Of a stretch of DNA of 64,000 nucleotides, positions 63,442 through 64,000 are shown piece by piece. This stretch comes from Pseudomonas sp. LS.1a (GTDB taxonomy: Bacteria > Pseudomonadota > Gammaproteobacteria > Pseudomonadales > Pseudomonadaceae): assembly GCF_022533585.1 (NCBI RefSeq), contig NZ_CP092827.1:5612001-5676000 (forward strand), read 5' to 3'. The notes under the pieces are model-generated. The model saw only the letters and a list, made by a program, of their open reading frames with translations. It was not told the origin of the DNA and did no database searches. Positions within the stretch are counted from its first letter, which is position 1; the number at the start of each line of letters is the position of its first letter. Position numbers and translations under genes: made by a program.

Positions 63442-64000
63442 TCACAGGCCTGCGTGGGCGGCGATGGCGGCGGCGATGGCCAAGGCCAGCTCTTCGGGTT
63501 TGCGCTTGATCGAGTAGTTGGTCAGTTCCGGGTGGCTTTCGACGAAGCTGGTGTTGAACTGGCCGCTACGGAATTCCGGATTGCGCAGGATTTCCTGGTA
63601 GTACGCGGCGGTGGTCTTCACCCCTTGCACGCGCATGTCGTCCAGGGCACGCAGGCCGCGGTCCATGGCTTCTTCCCAGGTCAACGCCCACACCACCAGT
63701 TTCAGGCACATGGAGTCGTAGAACGGCGGAATGGTGTAGCCGGTGTAGATCGCCGTGTCGGTACGCACGCCAGGGCCACCGGGGGCGTAGTAACGGGTGA
63801 TCTTGCCGAAGCTGGGCAGGAAGTTGTTCTTCGGGTCTTCGGCGTTGATGCGGAACTGCAGCGCGTAACCGCGGTGCTGGATATCTTCCTGCTTGACCGA
63901 CAGCGGCAGGCCCGAGGCAATGCGGATCTGCTCACGGACGATGTCGATACCGGTGATTTCCTCGGTGATGGTGTGCTCCACCTGCACCCGGGTGTTCATT
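63442..64000 (-). CDS. pycA: Pyruvate carboxylase biotin carboxylase subunit (C-terminal part, cut by the window)
   Basis: Only the last 186 or so codons of an ATP-grasp biotin carboxylase. N-T-R-V-Q-V-E-H-T-I-T-E near the edge holds catalytic Arg/Glu of the family, and L-Q-F-R-I-N-A-E-D-P the C-terminal domain. It carboxylates biotin on PycB using bicarbonate and ATP. Operon with pycB by 11 bases. The N-terminus lies outside the window. Confidence 0.93.
   Translation of the reverse strand, partial: MNTRVQVEHTITEEITGIDIVREQIRIASGLPLSVKQEDIQHRGYALQFRINAEDPKNNFLPSFGKITRYYAPGGPGVRTDTAIYTGYTIPPFYDSMCLKLVVWALTWEEAMDRGLRALDDMRVQGVKTTAAYYQEILRNPEFRSGQFNTSFVESHPELTNYSIKRKPEELALAIAAAIAAHAGL

Overview
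The window looks like chromosomal DNA of a fluorescent pseudomonad of the Pseudomonas putida group. It is GC-rich. Gene order (radC-coaBC-dut-algC-argB-pyrE-crc-rph, rpoZ-spoT-ridA, exbBD-tonB-oxyR-recG, ubiCA, phoBR, pst-phoU, purEK, aspA) matches what I recall of P. putida KT2440 near the end of its linear gene list, not far from oriC. At least sixteen intergenic sites carry the roughly 35-bp REP hairpins (core GCTCCCACAG) typical of that group. I recognise 64 protein genes, partial at both edges. I see no tRNA, rRNA, CRISPR, prophage or insertion sequence.

Layout. 0-9.8 kb: housekeeping genes for coenzyme A, dUTP hydrolysis, phosphomannomutase, arginine and pyrimidine synthesis, the Crc catabolite-repression protein, RNase PH, YicC and guanylate kinase. 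9.9-14.8 kb: permease, class-I amidotransferase hydrolase and glutamine-synthetase-like ligase, a gamma-glutamyl amine (Puu-type) pathway, beside a divergent LysR gene. 15-18.7 kb: rpoZ, spoT, ridA and a lipoprotein. 19.9-26.6 kb: TonB energising complex, OxyR, RecG and a YbaK-HDOD fusion. 26.7-30.7 kb: SCP2-like protein, HU, rubredoxin and its reductase, ubiCA. 30.8-44.2 kb: phosphate regulon (phoBR and pstSCAB-phoU, with Pho boxes) with a CBS membrane protein, an M23 peptidase and a REC-PilZ-like protein interleaved. 44.4-52.7 kb: MFS transporter, thioesterase, hexose-phosphate epimerase, DUF3299, GlsB-like protein, purEK, LysR and aspA.

52.9-61.4 kb is the most accessory-looking part. It holds an AraC regulator, an acetylpolyamine-deacetylase-like enzyme translationally coupled to a polyamine-binding protein, a MocR regulator divergent from a PaiB-like protein and two GNAT acetyltransferases, then a toxin-first hipA-hipB pair. 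61.6-64 kb: two-subunit pyruvate carboxylase, cut by the window edge.

The signals I rate highest are non-coding. (1) Four TGCA-N6-TGCA operators upstream of hipA, spaced 42, 42 and 41 bp. (2) A 57-bp run of four DnaA-box-like 9-mers written in rare codons inside the MocR linker. (3) A hairpin plus U-tract in the purEK leader. (4) Four 11-bp-phased Pho half-sites upstream of pstS. (5) A perfect LysR-type palindrome between a LysR gene and aspA. All functional assignments are by sequence recognition alone; no database search was run.
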